From Candidatus Kerfeldbacteria bacterium (GTDB lineage: Bacteria > Patescibacteriota > Patescibacteriia > Veblenbacterales > UBA10138): a stretch of DNA of 12,352 bases. A program made the position numbers and the translations under genes. Shown here in pieces: positions 1 to 6,905 of this stretch. The first letter of the stretch is position 1. Each line of letters opens with the position of its first letter. The stretch lies in assembly GCA_016217875.1 (NCBI GenBank), contig JACRFN010000055.1:1-12352 (forward strand), in the 5' to 3' direction. Below the pieces are notes generated by a model that ran no database searches, was not told where the DNA came from, and was given only the letters and a program-made list of their open reading frames with translations.

Positions 1-1224
1 ATACGTTTCATTAGGGTCTAGAATTGTTTTAAACGGGAAAACGTTCTCAATCGTGCCCCAGCCGCGGGTGGTGCCGCCCATTAGCACGCCGACATTATAT
101 TTTTTAAGCGTGGCGGCCATTACTTCAGCCGAGGATTGGGTCTGGCCGTCCACCAACACCACGACTTTTTTATATTTAACCAGGGACGGCAGCCAACCAG
201 TTAAGGTTTTAACTGGTTTGGACTCGCCTTGGTGGAAAATATCATAAGCGTATTGGTTCTGCCCGATGAAAAAGCCGAGAAAATAAGGCAGAATGTCAAC
301 CGAGCCGCCGATATTGCCGCGCAAATCCAAAACCAAGGCCGTGAGCGGCTGCCTGTCAACACTGGCCGCGACTTTTTGGAACTCGTCTACGGTGGTGGGG
401 GAAATGCGCTTTATCTGCATGTAGAATATGTCGGGCTGAATAATTTTTCCCACTACGGTGGGTTCAACCGCTTGTTCGTCGTAGGTCTGCTTGGTTTCGG
501 CGCTGCCTAAAGCGTCATAAGCCCTGATTACTTCGGCTAATTTTTGCTGGGCCTCGGGCGAGGAGTCTTTTTTAAGCTCGGCTGATTTTTCCTCATAAAC
601 CTTCTTTATTTCAGCTGGCGGCGCATCTTTGGCAACCCCCAGAACAGAGTAAAGGTTGGTAGTAGGGTCAACGTTTTTTACCTGGTTTCTCAGGTTCTCG
701 CTCGTTTTGGTGGTGTAGAGCCGGCTACGTCCGAACGGCGACAGGTTAGCTAACAATACATCACCCAAATTCACGGCTAACTCCTTCTTTTGGGCTGTAT
801 CGAGCGGCGCCAGCAAGGACGTAAGCATGATGGCTACGCCGGCACGGTTTTTAGGATTAAGTTCCAGCGGTTTACCAGTGAGCTTTTCCGCCCCCAGCTC
901 ATATAGGTTAGCCAATTGTTCATCTGATACCTTGTCCCAAAAATTTTCTTTCACTTTATCGTAGATTTCCAGCAGGAAAGCCATGGCCGGCTCCGACGGC
1001 GGAGGAGTGAAATTAGGATTTTTGTTGGCATAATAAGAACCAACCCAGCCGCCAAGGGAAAATATCAAAACAAACGCCAAACCCGTCAAGGCCAGGCGGT
1101 AGCGGCGACTGTTAGAAACAAAATGAAGTTTAATTCCCTGGCGGAGTGTAGGCTGAGGCGGGGTTAGCAATAATGGCTGCCCGTCAGCTTGCTCAGGGCT
1201 AAAATTTTTTACGTCGTTATCCAT
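1..1224 (-). CDS. Membrane-anchored S41 (CtpA/Prc-like) peptidase with an internal J-like domain; 3' end outside window
   Basis: The frame is open from the ATG at 1224 to the window edge (408 codons; C-terminus missing). Residues 1-43 are a cytoplasmic tail, about 44-63 a single TM anchor, so the rest should lie outside the membrane. Residues 82-185 resemble the helical N-terminal region of C-terminal processing proteases. Where a PDZ domain is normal, residues about 187-252 look like a J-domain (LYSVLGVAKDA, EIKKVY, IRAYDALGS, TYDEQ) in which HPD has become KKD. The S41 core follows: LVLDLRGNIGG at 298-307, VLVDGQTQSSAE at 356-367 and GTTRGWG at 384-390. By alignment to E. coli Prc (Ser430/Lys455), Ser364 is the nucleophile and Trp389 sits exactly at the Lys position. 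It follows mgtA by 30 bases, probably in one transcript. The family and anchor calls are strong; proteolytic activity is doubtful. Confidence 0.88.
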   Translation of the reverse strand, partial: MDNDVKNFSPEQADGQPLLLTPPQPTLRQGIKLHFVSNSRRYRLALTGLAFVLIFSLGGWVGSYYANKNPNFTPPPSEPAMAFLLEIYDKVKENFWDKVSDEQLANLYELGAEKLTGKPLELNPKNRAGVAIMLTSLLAPLDTAQKKELAVNLGDVLLANLSPFGRSRLYTTKTSENLRNQVKNVDPTTNLYSVLGVAKDAPPAEIKKVYEEKSAELKKDSSPEAQQKLAEVIRAYDALGSAETKQTYDEQAVEPTVVGKIIQPDIFYMQIKRISPTTVDEFQKVAASVDRQPLTALVLDLRGNIGGSVDILPYFLGFFIGQNQYAYDIFHQGESKPVKTLTGWLPSLVKYKKVVVLVDGQTQSSAEVMAATLKKYNVGVLMGGTTRGWGTIENVFPFKTILDPNETY

Positions 1225-1254
1225 AGACTGAGACAGTATAACATAAATTTGGTT

Positions 1255-3861
1255 TTAAGCATCTCCATACCGCCTGGTAAACCAGCGCTTTACCAATTGG
1301 GTCAGGACAAAATAGGCGGCTATGAAACCAATCAGGAAAAACCAGTAAGTCGGCGGTAGGGCCACTAGGCCCAGTGTGTAGGCAAGTGGTGACCAGGGTA
1401 GCCAAACGCCGACTGCCACCACCAATAAAGTAGTGAGAATAAGCGGCCAGCTGGCTCGACTTTGGATAAAGGGTATTTTATTGGTGCGAATGATATGAAT
1501 GATAAGTGTTTGGGTCAAGAGCGATTCCACAAACCAGCCGGTATGGAACAGGGCGGGATTAGCCCAACTGTTAAAAACGTACAGCATTAGAAAAAAGGTA
1601 GCGTAATCAAATATGGAACTCACCGGCCCCATTATCAAAATGAAACGTTTAAGCTTGTCGATGCGCCACTGGCGGGGGCGACGTAGGTATTCCTCATCCA
1701 CCTGATCGGTGGGGATACTAACTTGGGAAAAATCATACAATAGGTTGTTGGTTAGAATCTGCAAAGGCAGCATAGGTAAGAAGGGCAGGAAGATACTGCC
1801 GCCGACCACGCTTAGCATGTTGCCGAAATTGGAACTGGCGGCCATGCGCATATATTTGGTAATGTTGCCGAATATTTTACGTCCTTCCCGCACGCCGTCC
1901 CGCAGCACGAGCAGACTTTTTTCCAAGAGAATGATATCAGATGATTCTTTGGCGATATCGACCGCACTGTCAACCGAAATGCCTACGTCGGCTGCCTTAA
2001 GAGCTGGCGCGTCGTTGATGCCGTCGCCCAAAAAACCTATGACGTGCCCGCGGCTTTGCAGGGCGTGAATGATGCGTTGTTTGTGCAAGGGCTCCAACTT
2101 GTCGAAGACGGTGGTTTGTTCAGCGGCCAGGGCCAGCTCCTCCTCCGACATGGCTTCAATTTCGTGCCCCAACAAGACACGTTCAATGGACAAGCCAACT
2201 TCATGGCAGATTTTTCTAGTGACCAGTTCATTATCACCGGTTAATATCTTAACCCCCACGCCATAATCTTTAAGCTGTTCAATAGCCTGTCCGGCCGAGG
2301 CCTTGGGTGGGTCAAGAAAGGCCAAAAAGCCTAACAAAGTTAGCCCAGCTTCATCAGCCACGGTGTAGACTTGCTTGCTAGGCGGTAGTTCACGATAAGC
2401 CAGAGCAATAAGCCTAAATCCTTCTTGTCCCAAGGCTTCGGTCAGATTTTGGCGCTGTTGGTAGTGCAGGGCCGCCAGAGGTATTACCTTATCTTTGATT
2501 TTAACGTAGCGGGAACAATTAAGCACTTCTTCTATGGCCCCCTTGCAAATCAGCAGGTGTCTACCTTGTTTATCTTCAACCACCACCGACATTCGGCGGC
2601 GCACAAAATCAAACGGTACCTCGTCAATTTTACGATAGCGTTGTTCAACTTCCTGGGCCACTTGCCTGTCGTGCTTAAGCACAGCCAAGTCCAGCAGATT
2701 CTTAAGTCCGGTTTGGTAAAAACTGTTCAGGTAGGCGTAATTGATTAGTGATTCATCCTCGTCGCCCTCTATGTTAACGTGCTTGATCAGCACTACTTTG
2801 CCCTGGGTCAGGGTGCCGGTTTTATCCGTGCAGAGGATATCCATGGCCCCAAAGTTTTGGATGGCGTTGAGGCGTTTGACAATTACTTTTAGCCGTGACA
2901 TATCAAGTGCGCCCTTTGATAAATTTACTGTCACGATCATGGGCAGAAGTTCTGGGGTCAGGCCTACGGCCACGGCCAAGGCAAAGAGGAAAGACTCAAC
3001 CCAATTGCCCTTACTTAGACCGTTAATTAAAAAGACTAACGGTACCATGACTAGGATGAAACGTATCATCAACCAAGTGAAACGGCCAAGGCCGCGATCA
3101 AAGTTGCTGATGTTTTGTTCGTCAGTTACGGCTTGAGCCAATGAGCCCAGGTAAGTTGACCGGCCGGTAGTTACTACTGCAGCTGTGGCCGTGCCACTTT
3201 CCACGTCAGTACCCATGAAGCAGATATTGGTCAGTTCAAGTTGATTTTCGGGGTTGTCAGTTACCGGCGGGGCGTGTTTTTCTACGGGCAGGGCTTCGCC
3301 CGTGAGGGTAGCCTGGTTAATAAATAAGTCTCTTGATTCTATCAGCCGCAGGTCGGCCGGTACCATATCACCAGCCGAGAGATGCACTATGTCCCCAGGG
3401 ACTAAGAATTTAAGCGGAATTTCTCTGGTTATCCCTTGGCGATGTACAGCCGCCGTGGTGCGCACCATGGCCTTAAGTTTTTCCGCCGCTCGATCAGCTC
3501 TAACTTCTTGGAAGAAGCGCAAAAAGACACTTAAACAAACCATGACGCCTATCAGAATGGTCGCACGCAGGTCGCCGGTCAGATAAGAAATAACGCCCAG
3601 GATAACCAGTAGTAAGCTGAGCGGATCTTTGAAGTTCGCCAGCAGCCGGCTGGACCAATGAATTTTTTGTTCACTGGCCACCTCATTGCGGCCGTAACTT
3701 GTCAGTCGCTGTTTGGCCTCAGCCAGAGTCAAACCGTTAGCGGTTGTCTGAAGGGCAAGCAGGACATCGTTACTTGTTTGGGCGGCAACCAAACTTAATT
3801 TAAGCGTGGTTGGGGGCGTGCTTTGGTTAGCCCGTTTGATTAATCGGCGCCAGGAAAACAT
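1255..3861 (-). CDS. mgtA: Magnesium-transporting P-type ATPase (P3B, MgtA class)
   Basis: The predicted protein is an 868-residue inner-membrane ATPase that would import Mg2+ using ATP; the family is usually about 900 residues. Visible landmarks in order: N-terminal cation-ATPase region (about 30-65), M1-M2 (about 78-118), actuator-domain TGE at 187-189, M4 signature GLTPELLPM at 300-308 typical of MgtA/MgtB, phosphorylation motif DKTGTLT with Asp346, nucleotide-domain KGA at 440-442, TGDN at 541-544, hinge motif GDGINDAP at 612-619, and an M6 segment LLYDFSQVSIPTD like that of MgtA. Several TM helices fill the last 120 residues. All catalytic residues are intact. The ATG at 3861 is chosen because the N-terminal region is complete from there; the Shine-Dalgarno match is weak. 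It is first of an apparent two-gene minus-strand unit with the S41 protease. A Ca2+-type P2 ATPase is less likely because of the M4 and M6 motifs. Confidence 0.95.
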   Translation of the reverse strand: MFSWRRLIKRANQSTPPTTLKLSLVAAQTSNDVLLALQTTANGLTLAEAKQRLTSYGRNEVASEQKIHWSSRLLANFKDPLSLLLVILGVISYLTGDLRATILIGVMVCLSVFLRFFQEVRADRAAEKLKAMVRTTAAVHRQGITREIPLKFLVPGDIVHLSAGDMVPADLRLIESRDLFINQATLTGEALPVEKHAPPVTDNPENQLELTNICFMGTDVESGTATAAVVTTGRSTYLGSLAQAVTDEQNISNFDRGLGRFTWLMIRFILVMVPLVFLINGLSKGNWVESFLFALAVAVGLTPELLPMIVTVNLSKGALDMSRLKVIVKRLNAIQNFGAMDILCTDKTGTLTQGKVVLIKHVNIEGDEDESLINYAYLNSFYQTGLKNLLDLAVLKHDRQVAQEVEQRYRKIDEVPFDFVRRRMSVVVEDKQGRHLLICKGAIEEVLNCSRYVKIKDKVIPLAALHYQQRQNLTEALGQEGFRLIALAYRELPPSKQVYTVADEAGLTLLGFLAFLDPPKASAGQAIEQLKDYGVGVKILTGDNELVTRKICHEVGLSIERVLLGHEIEAMSEEELALAAEQTTVFDKLEPLHKQRIIHALQSRGHVIGFLGDGINDAPALKAADVGISVDSAVDIAKESSDIILLEKSLLVLRDGVREGRKIFGNITKYMRMAASSNFGNMLSVVGGSIFLPFLPMLPLQILTNNLLYDFSQVSIPTDQVDEEYLRRPRQWRIDKLKRFILIMGPVSSIFDYATFFLMLYVFNSWANPALFHTGWFVESLLTQTLIIHIIRTNKIPFIQSRASWPLILTTLLVVAVGVWLPWSPLAYTLGLVALPPTYWFFLIGFIAAYFVLTQLVKRWFTRRYGDA

Positions 3862-3902
3862 ATAACCTAATAATAGCCCACCTTGGAGGAGCGGTGAAAT
3901 AG

Positions 3903-3931
3903 TTGCGTTATCTTGGGTTGCCAGTTACAAT
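3903..3931 (+). promoter_or_regulatory. Candidate promoter for the EamA transporter and its leader
   Basis: TTGCGT (3903-3908) and TACAAT (3926-3931) are 17 bases apart. The -10 box matches consensus at five of six positions; the -35 box only at its TTG. Transcription would begin near 3938, just upstream of the first of three hairpins, leaving a leader of about 160 bases. Confidence 0.35.
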
Positions 3932-3938
3932 TTATCAA
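3909..3938 (-). promoter_or_regulatory. Candidate promoter for mgtA
   Basis: On the minus strand TTGATA (3938-3933) is followed after 18 bases by AAGATA (3914-3909), about 50 bases before the mgtA start. The -35 box is good but the -10 box is poor, so this is tentative. It overlaps a candidate promoter on the other strand. I see no M-box (ykoK) magnesium riboswitch in the short leader. Confidence 0.3.
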
Positions 3939-3961
3939 GTCATTTATGCCCAGTAATACAA

Positions 3962-4085
3962 CCCCGCACAACAATGCCAAGCCTTGTGTGCGGGGCTCCA
4001 CTCACTTAATTCGTTCCGCTTCTTGCCTCAAACACGGGGCGAAGCGAAGTCCTGTACTGTCCCGCTAAGAGGGACTACTGGGATT
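3962..4085 (+). ncRNA. Structured 5' leader with three consecutive hairpins before the EamA gene
   Basis: Three stems can be drawn by hand. (1) 3962-3995: CCCCGCAC plus ACAA pairs with TTGTGTGCGGGG, 12 pairs with one bulged A and a 9-base loop. (2) 4010-4022 pairs with 4036-4048, 12 of 13 positions including three G-U pairs. (3) 4048-4085: GTCCC (4059-4063) pairs with GGGAC (4071-4075) around the loop GCTAAGA, extended by GTA/TAC and AGTCC/GGATT. None is followed by a U-run, so these are not simple terminators. The last stem ends 12 bases before the transporter ATG, a placement suited to a riboswitch or translation-control element. I match it to no known riboswitch class; the regulatory role is inferred. 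Confidence 0.4.
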
Positions 4086-4097
4086 GATATACTGGGT

Positions 4098-4970
4098 ATG
4101 CCCTGGTACATTTTTGCTTTTACGGCTTCAATTTTGGCCGCCGCCGCGGCCATAGTGGAAAAGAGAGCCTTGCAACGCGAACACGCCATGGAATTCGGCG
4201 CGGTTTTGTCCGTCTTCAGTTTGCTGGTGACCGTGCCTTTTTTAGGTACCATCGATTACTCCAAGCTCACTCTGGCGCCCTTGCTGATTGTTTTTGGAGC
4301 CACTTTGGGCGGTAGCCTGGCCTTTCTTTTGATTTCCAAATCGGTCCGTCATTTGGAAGTCAGCGCCGTGTCGCCGTTATTGGTTTTAGGTGCCGGTATC
4401 ACCGCCACCATTGGCGCCGTGGTTTTGGGAGAAAAATTAACCCAATTACAAATATTTGGTTTGGTTTTACTCGTCTTGGGTGTTTATATTTTGGAAACTC
4501 ACCCCCATAGTGACTGGTTGGAGCCGTTCAAAACGGTGGTGAAATCAAAGTATGTAACTTTTATAATATTGGCATTGCTTATCTATGGTTTTACCGCCAC
4601 CTTGGATCGGGTGGTATTGGCGAGATTTGGCATGCAGCCTGAAGCTTATATAGTCATCGCGCATTTATTCTTGATGATAAATTTTGTGGTTATGCTAAGT
4701 ATCTTCCATGGCGGTTTCAGTGATTTGGTCCATGGTATTAAGAATGCCGGCTGGATTATTTTACTAGTGGCCGTGCTGACAGTAGCTTATCGTTATGCCC
4801 ATACGCAGGCCATCGCTTTGGCTTATATCGGTTTAGTGGAGGCCATTAAGAGAACTTCGGCCTTTTTTGCCACCCTGATCGGCGGGGAACTTTTCCACGA
4901 AAAGAATTTATTTAGAAAGGTGGTGGCTTGTCTGATAATGATTGGCGGTTCCGTCTTGCTGATCATTTAA
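4098..4970 (+). CDS. EamA/DMT-superfamily 10-TM transporter
   Basis: The 290-residue protein is almost wholly hydrophobic and splits into two repeats, each ending with the EamA hallmark: GEKLT (111-115) then a TM helix at about 117-133, and GGELFHEKN (262-270) then a TM helix at about 273-290. This internal duplication with about 10 helices and a length near 290 is typical of drug/metabolite transporters (EamA, PF00892). They move small metabolites or drugs by secondary transport across the cytoplasmic membrane; the substrate cannot be read from sequence. The ATG at 4098 is preferred because the first TM helix begins directly after it. An earlier in-frame TTG at 3984 would translate the hairpin-rich leader into a non-hydrophobic 38-residue extension and is unlikely. 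It appears monocistronic, with a terminator immediately after the stop. Confidence 0.85.
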   Translation: MPWYIFAFTASILAAAAAIVEKRALQREHAMEFGAVLSVFSLLVTVPFLGTIDYSKLTLAPLLIVFGATLGGSLAFLLISKSVRHLEVSAVSPLLVLGAGITATIGAVVLGEKLTQLQIFGLVLLVLGVYILETHPHSDWLEPFKTVVKSKYVTFIILALLIYGFTATLDRVVLARFGMQPEAYIVIAHLFLMINFVVMLSIFHGGFSDLVHGIKNAGWIILLVAVLTVAYRYAHTQAIALAYIGLVEAIKRTSAFFATLIGGELFHEKNLFRKVVACLIMIGGSVLLII

Positions 4971-4974
4971 AAAC

Positions 4975-5000
4975 CCCTCTCCGTCAGAGAGGGATTTTTA
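4975..5000 (+). terminator. Rho-independent terminator, probably bidirectional
   Basis: CCCTCTC (4975-4981), loop CGTCA, GAGAGGG (4987-4993), then ATTTTTA. On the other strand the stem is followed by GTTTTT, so it can also end the convergent minus-strand gene whose stop lies 11 bases away. It starts within five bases of the transporter stop. Confidence 0.9.
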
Positions 5001-5010
5001 AGGAGTTTCA

Positions 5011-5262
5011 TTACTCGCCGTTACAAGTGCAATTATCCTGGGCTTCGTTACAGGTAGTGCACCTGGGTTGCAACATATCGCCGCCACATTCGTGATGCTG
5101 GTCAGGCACGGTCGATTCTATGCCACAGGCCACACACTTGTAGCCCTGCGTAGGACCGCCGCACATTTGGCAGTTACCCATAGGTGTCAGGGGTTTATTG
5201 GCTAAATTAGCCCTCGACCTTTGGCTAAGTCTAAGTTTAGTGCGCTTTGGGTCGGCAATCAA
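5011..5262 (-). CDS. Small cysteine-rich (zinc-ribbon-like) protein of unknown function
   Basis: An 83-residue protein with nine cysteines: C31-x2-C34, C43-x2-C46, C59, C68-x2-C71, C78-x-C80, plus His56-His57. The spacing suggests two small metal-binding knuckles, probably for zinc; the first four cysteines look like a classic zinc ribbon. I associate this combination (CxxCGG, then a Cys-rich tail with a CxxCNEA motif) with short hypothetical proteins of Patescibacteria, from memory only. The N-terminal 27 residues are basic. The start is uncertain: TTG at 5262 is the only start codon I find between an upstream in-frame TAG and the ATG at 5181, which would give 56 residues; neither has a clear Shine-Dalgarno. 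It is convergent with the EamA gene and shares its terminator. Function unknown; nucleic-acid or protein binding is possible. Confidence 0.7.
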   Translation of the reverse strand: MIADPKRTKLRLSQRSRANLANKPLTPMGNCQMCGGPTQGYKCVACGIESTVPDQHHECGGDMLQPRCTTCNEAQDNCTCNGE

Positions 5263-5301
5263 GTCGGCTGGCTAGGCTATTTTAGTCAAACAACTCACGG
5301 T

Positions 5302-5334
5302 TAACTTGGGTAAAATGGCTAGTGTCTAACTTGG
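5302..5334 (+). repeat. Short direct repeat TAACTTGG upstream of the DUF5652 gene
   Basis: TAACTTGG occurs at 5302-5309 and 5327-5334, 25 bases apart, in the region between divergent genes. It could be a pair of half-sites for a regulator or chance. The only promoter-like match here is very weak: TTGGTT (5331-5336) with TAAGAT (5355-5360), 18 bases apart. Confidence 0.25.
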
Positions 5335-5381
5335 TTTTTTGTGTTAAACTTTAATAAGATATTAGCCTTATAGAAGCCCTT

Positions 5382-5600
5382 ATGGAGCAAATTATCAATA
5401 GCCCTTGGTTTATTCCTTTGGCCGTCGCCTGGTCTTTGCCTTGGAAGGGAGTGGCTTTGTGGCGGGCGGCGCGGCGGGACGAGCGTTGGTGGTTTATAGT
5501 TTTGTTGGTAGTGAATACTTTGGCCATTTTGGAGATATTATACATTTTTATTTTCAGCCGCCGGCCGCAAACCAGCACTGTCGTTAGGCCGGAGGTATAG
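5382..5600 (+). CDS. DUF5652-family small membrane protein
   Basis: A 72-residue protein with two hydrophobic segments (about 9-26 and 36-58) joined by a short basic loop, RAARRDERWW. The layout, PWFIPLAVAWSLPWKGVALW followed by a tryptophan pair and then NTLAILEILYIFIF, is what I recognise as DUF5652, a family common in Patescibacteria with no known function. Both termini are short, so the protein is essentially a two-helix membrane hairpin with a positively charged tail SRRP. The ATG at 5382 has no Shine-Dalgarno. The MBL-fold gene starts 10 bases after its stop, so the two are probably cotranscribed. No catalytic residues are visible; a role as a membrane partner of a neighbouring protein is only a guess. 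Confidence 0.8.
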   Translation: MEQIINSPWFIPLAVAWSLPWKGVALWRAARRDERWWFIVLLVVNTLAILEILYIFIFSRRPQTSTVVRPEV

Positions 5601-5610
5601 AGGCGGGATT

Positions 5611-6246
5611 ATGAAGATTGCCAAGCTCGGGCATTGTTGTTTGGTGATTGAACAGGGCGGTTTGCGCATTCTAACCGACCCGGGCGACTATACCACAGCG
5701 CAGACTGGGGTAAGAAATATTGACGCTGTTCTCATCACTCACGAACACGGCGACCATCTTCACCTGGCGTCGCTTAAGATAGTACTGGCTAATAATCCTG
5801 GAGCCCGGGTTTATACCAATAGTGGCGTAGGGGAGATACTCAAGTCTGAGGGTCTTCAGTATGAATTGTTGGAGGATGGACAGTCAGCGGTAATTAAAGG
5901 AGTGACCATAGAAGCCCACGGCGCCCAACACGCGCCCATTCACCCGAGCGTTAAGGAAGTAGTCAACACTGGCTATCTTATTGCTGGAAGATTTTTCCAC
6001 CCCGGTGATGCGTTTTATAACCCAGACCGGCCAATTGAGATTTTGGCTTTACCGGTGTCCGCCCCCTGGCTTAAGATTGCCGAGGCACTGGAGTACGCCC
6101 AAGTCATAAAGCCCAAGGTTTGTTTTCCGGTACACGATGGCGCGCTCAAGATTTTTGGCGCACCGCACAAACTGCCGGCGGCCGTGCTGCCGCCGCTTGG
6201 CATCGGTTTTAAAATACCGGAGCTGGGGGTAGCGATGGAGTTTTAA
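5611..6246 (+). CDS. UlaG-like metal-dependent hydrolase (metallo-beta-lactamase fold)
   Basis: The 211-residue protein carries the metal-binding signature HEHGDH at 44-49 after the strand DAVLIT. It also has the opening strand with DP at 23-24, a third metal-ligand candidate among His103, His107 and His111, Asp133 in FHPGD (129-133) and His175 in FPVHDG (172-177). These are the landmarks of the MBL fold, in the compact L-ascorbate-6-phosphate lactonase (UlaG)-like branch, usually cytoplasmic with two Mn2+ or Zn2+ ions. The full ligand set appears present, so it should be active; the substrate is unknown, perhaps a phosphoester, lactone or nucleotide. Upstream there is GGAGG at 5591-5595, rather far, and AGGCGGG at 5601-5607, rather close, so the ribosome site is imperfect but supports the ATG at 5611. 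It lies in a tight three-gene group. Confidence 0.88.
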   Translation: MKIAKLGHCCLVIEQGGLRILTDPGDYTTAQTGVRNIDAVLITHEHGDHLHLASLKIVLANNPGARVYTNSGVGEILKSEGLQYELLEDGQSAVIKGVTIEAHGAQHAPIHPSVKEVVNTGYLIAGRFFHPGDAFYNPDRPIEILALPVSAPWLKIAEALEYAQVIKPKVCFPVHDGALKIFGAPHKLPAAVLPPLGIGFKIPELGVAMEF

Positions 6247-6250
6247 TCAT

Positions 6251-6853
6251 ATGCGTCGCGTACTAATCATCATTACTTTAATTGTCAGTTTTACTCCGGC
6301 CGTGGCCCAGGCCGCTTTTCGCTGGCCCTGGCAGACCAAGGTAGAGGCGCCGGCCTTGCCGCCGGTAATAAATGAAGAGGCGTTGCGGAGCAGTAATGCC
6401 AAGTTGGATCAATGGGAGAAAATGGTGGCGGCCAAACCATTTAAAGCGGGACAAAAATTTACCGCCGAATTTACCGCCACTGAACTCGAGGCCTTGACGC
6501 GTCAGGCCATAGGCAAACTAAAGAACTCCTCACTCGAAGCCTCATCATTTACTGTGCGTCTAGAGCAGGACAAGGTTATTTTGAGCGCCGTGGTGTTACG
6601 ACCTTTCCGTTTTACTGTTCAAGTGACCGTCAGCGCCAAAGTACATAATGGCGGCCTGGTACCGGAAATTAAAAGCGCCCGGGTGGGTGTGTTCTCGGTG
6701 GCTGGGCATATTGTCGAACGTTTGGCCAATGAGGTTTTTGGGCGCGGCTTCCGGGCGGAGCTTAATCCCGCTAACTTTATCTGGGATGAGATAAGTATTT
6801 CACCCAGTAAGGTAGTTATAGTCGGCCACACGGCAAAGCCTAAAGTCCGCTAG
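6251..6853 (+). CDS. Secreted protein of unknown function
   Basis: A 200-residue protein with a clear signal peptide: MRR, a hydrophobic core at 4-17, and a likely signal-peptidase I site after AVAQA (about residue 21). The mature part has a proline-rich linker (33-40), a helix around 43-62, then alternating beta-strand patterns through the end, notably 97-118, 120-131 and 186-193. The helix-then-strands layout and the phrase beginning FTAEFTATELEALTRQAI recall YpmS (DUF2140) or DUF2993/LmeA-like lipid-binding proteins, in which a helix packs on a twisted sheet. That is a shape impression, not a motif match. It has no cysteines, so it is not a lipoprotein. It begins four bases after the MBL gene stop and is probably cotranscribed, but the functional link is unknown. 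Confidence 0.7.
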   Translation: MRRVLIIITLIVSFTPAVAQAAFRWPWQTKVEAPALPPVINEEALRSSNAKLDQWEKMVAAKPFKAGQKFTAEFTATELEALTRQAIGKLKNSSLEASSFTVRLEQDKVILSAVVLRPFRFTVQVTVSAKVHNGGLVPEIKSARVGVFSVAGHIVERLANEVFGRGFRAELNPANFIWDEISISPSKVVIVGHTAKPKVR

Positions 6854-6860
6854 TTAAGCT

Positions 6861-6901
6861 AACCAGAGTTAGCCCACGGCCGTACTGGTTGGGGAGTTTT
6901 T
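6861..6901 (+). terminator. Weak candidate terminator after the secreted-protein gene
   Basis: AACCAG (6861-6866) can pair with CTGGTT (6885-6890), followed six bases later by TTTTT (6897-6901). A competing small hairpin GCTAAC-CAGA-GTTAGC (6858-6873) overlaps it. The stem is short and the gap before the T-run is long, so this is tentative. A separate transcription stop here would suit the promoter found directly downstream. Confidence 0.25.
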
Positions 6902-6905
6902 AGCC

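Noticed and set aside
3862..3960. M-box (ykoK) magnesium riboswitch ahead of mgtA
   Set aside because: The minus-strand leader is under 100 bases and shows none of the multi-stem structure of the M-box.
4010..4085. tRNA or tRNA-like element in the leader
   Set aside because: The stems do not form a cloverleaf, there is no T-loop sequence (GTTCRA) at the right place, and no acceptor stem can be drawn.
3984..4097. N-terminal extension of the EamA transporter from a TTG codon
   Set aside because: It would translate the hairpin-rich leader into a polar 38-residue stretch, whereas the ATG at 4098 leads directly into the first TM helix as in the family.
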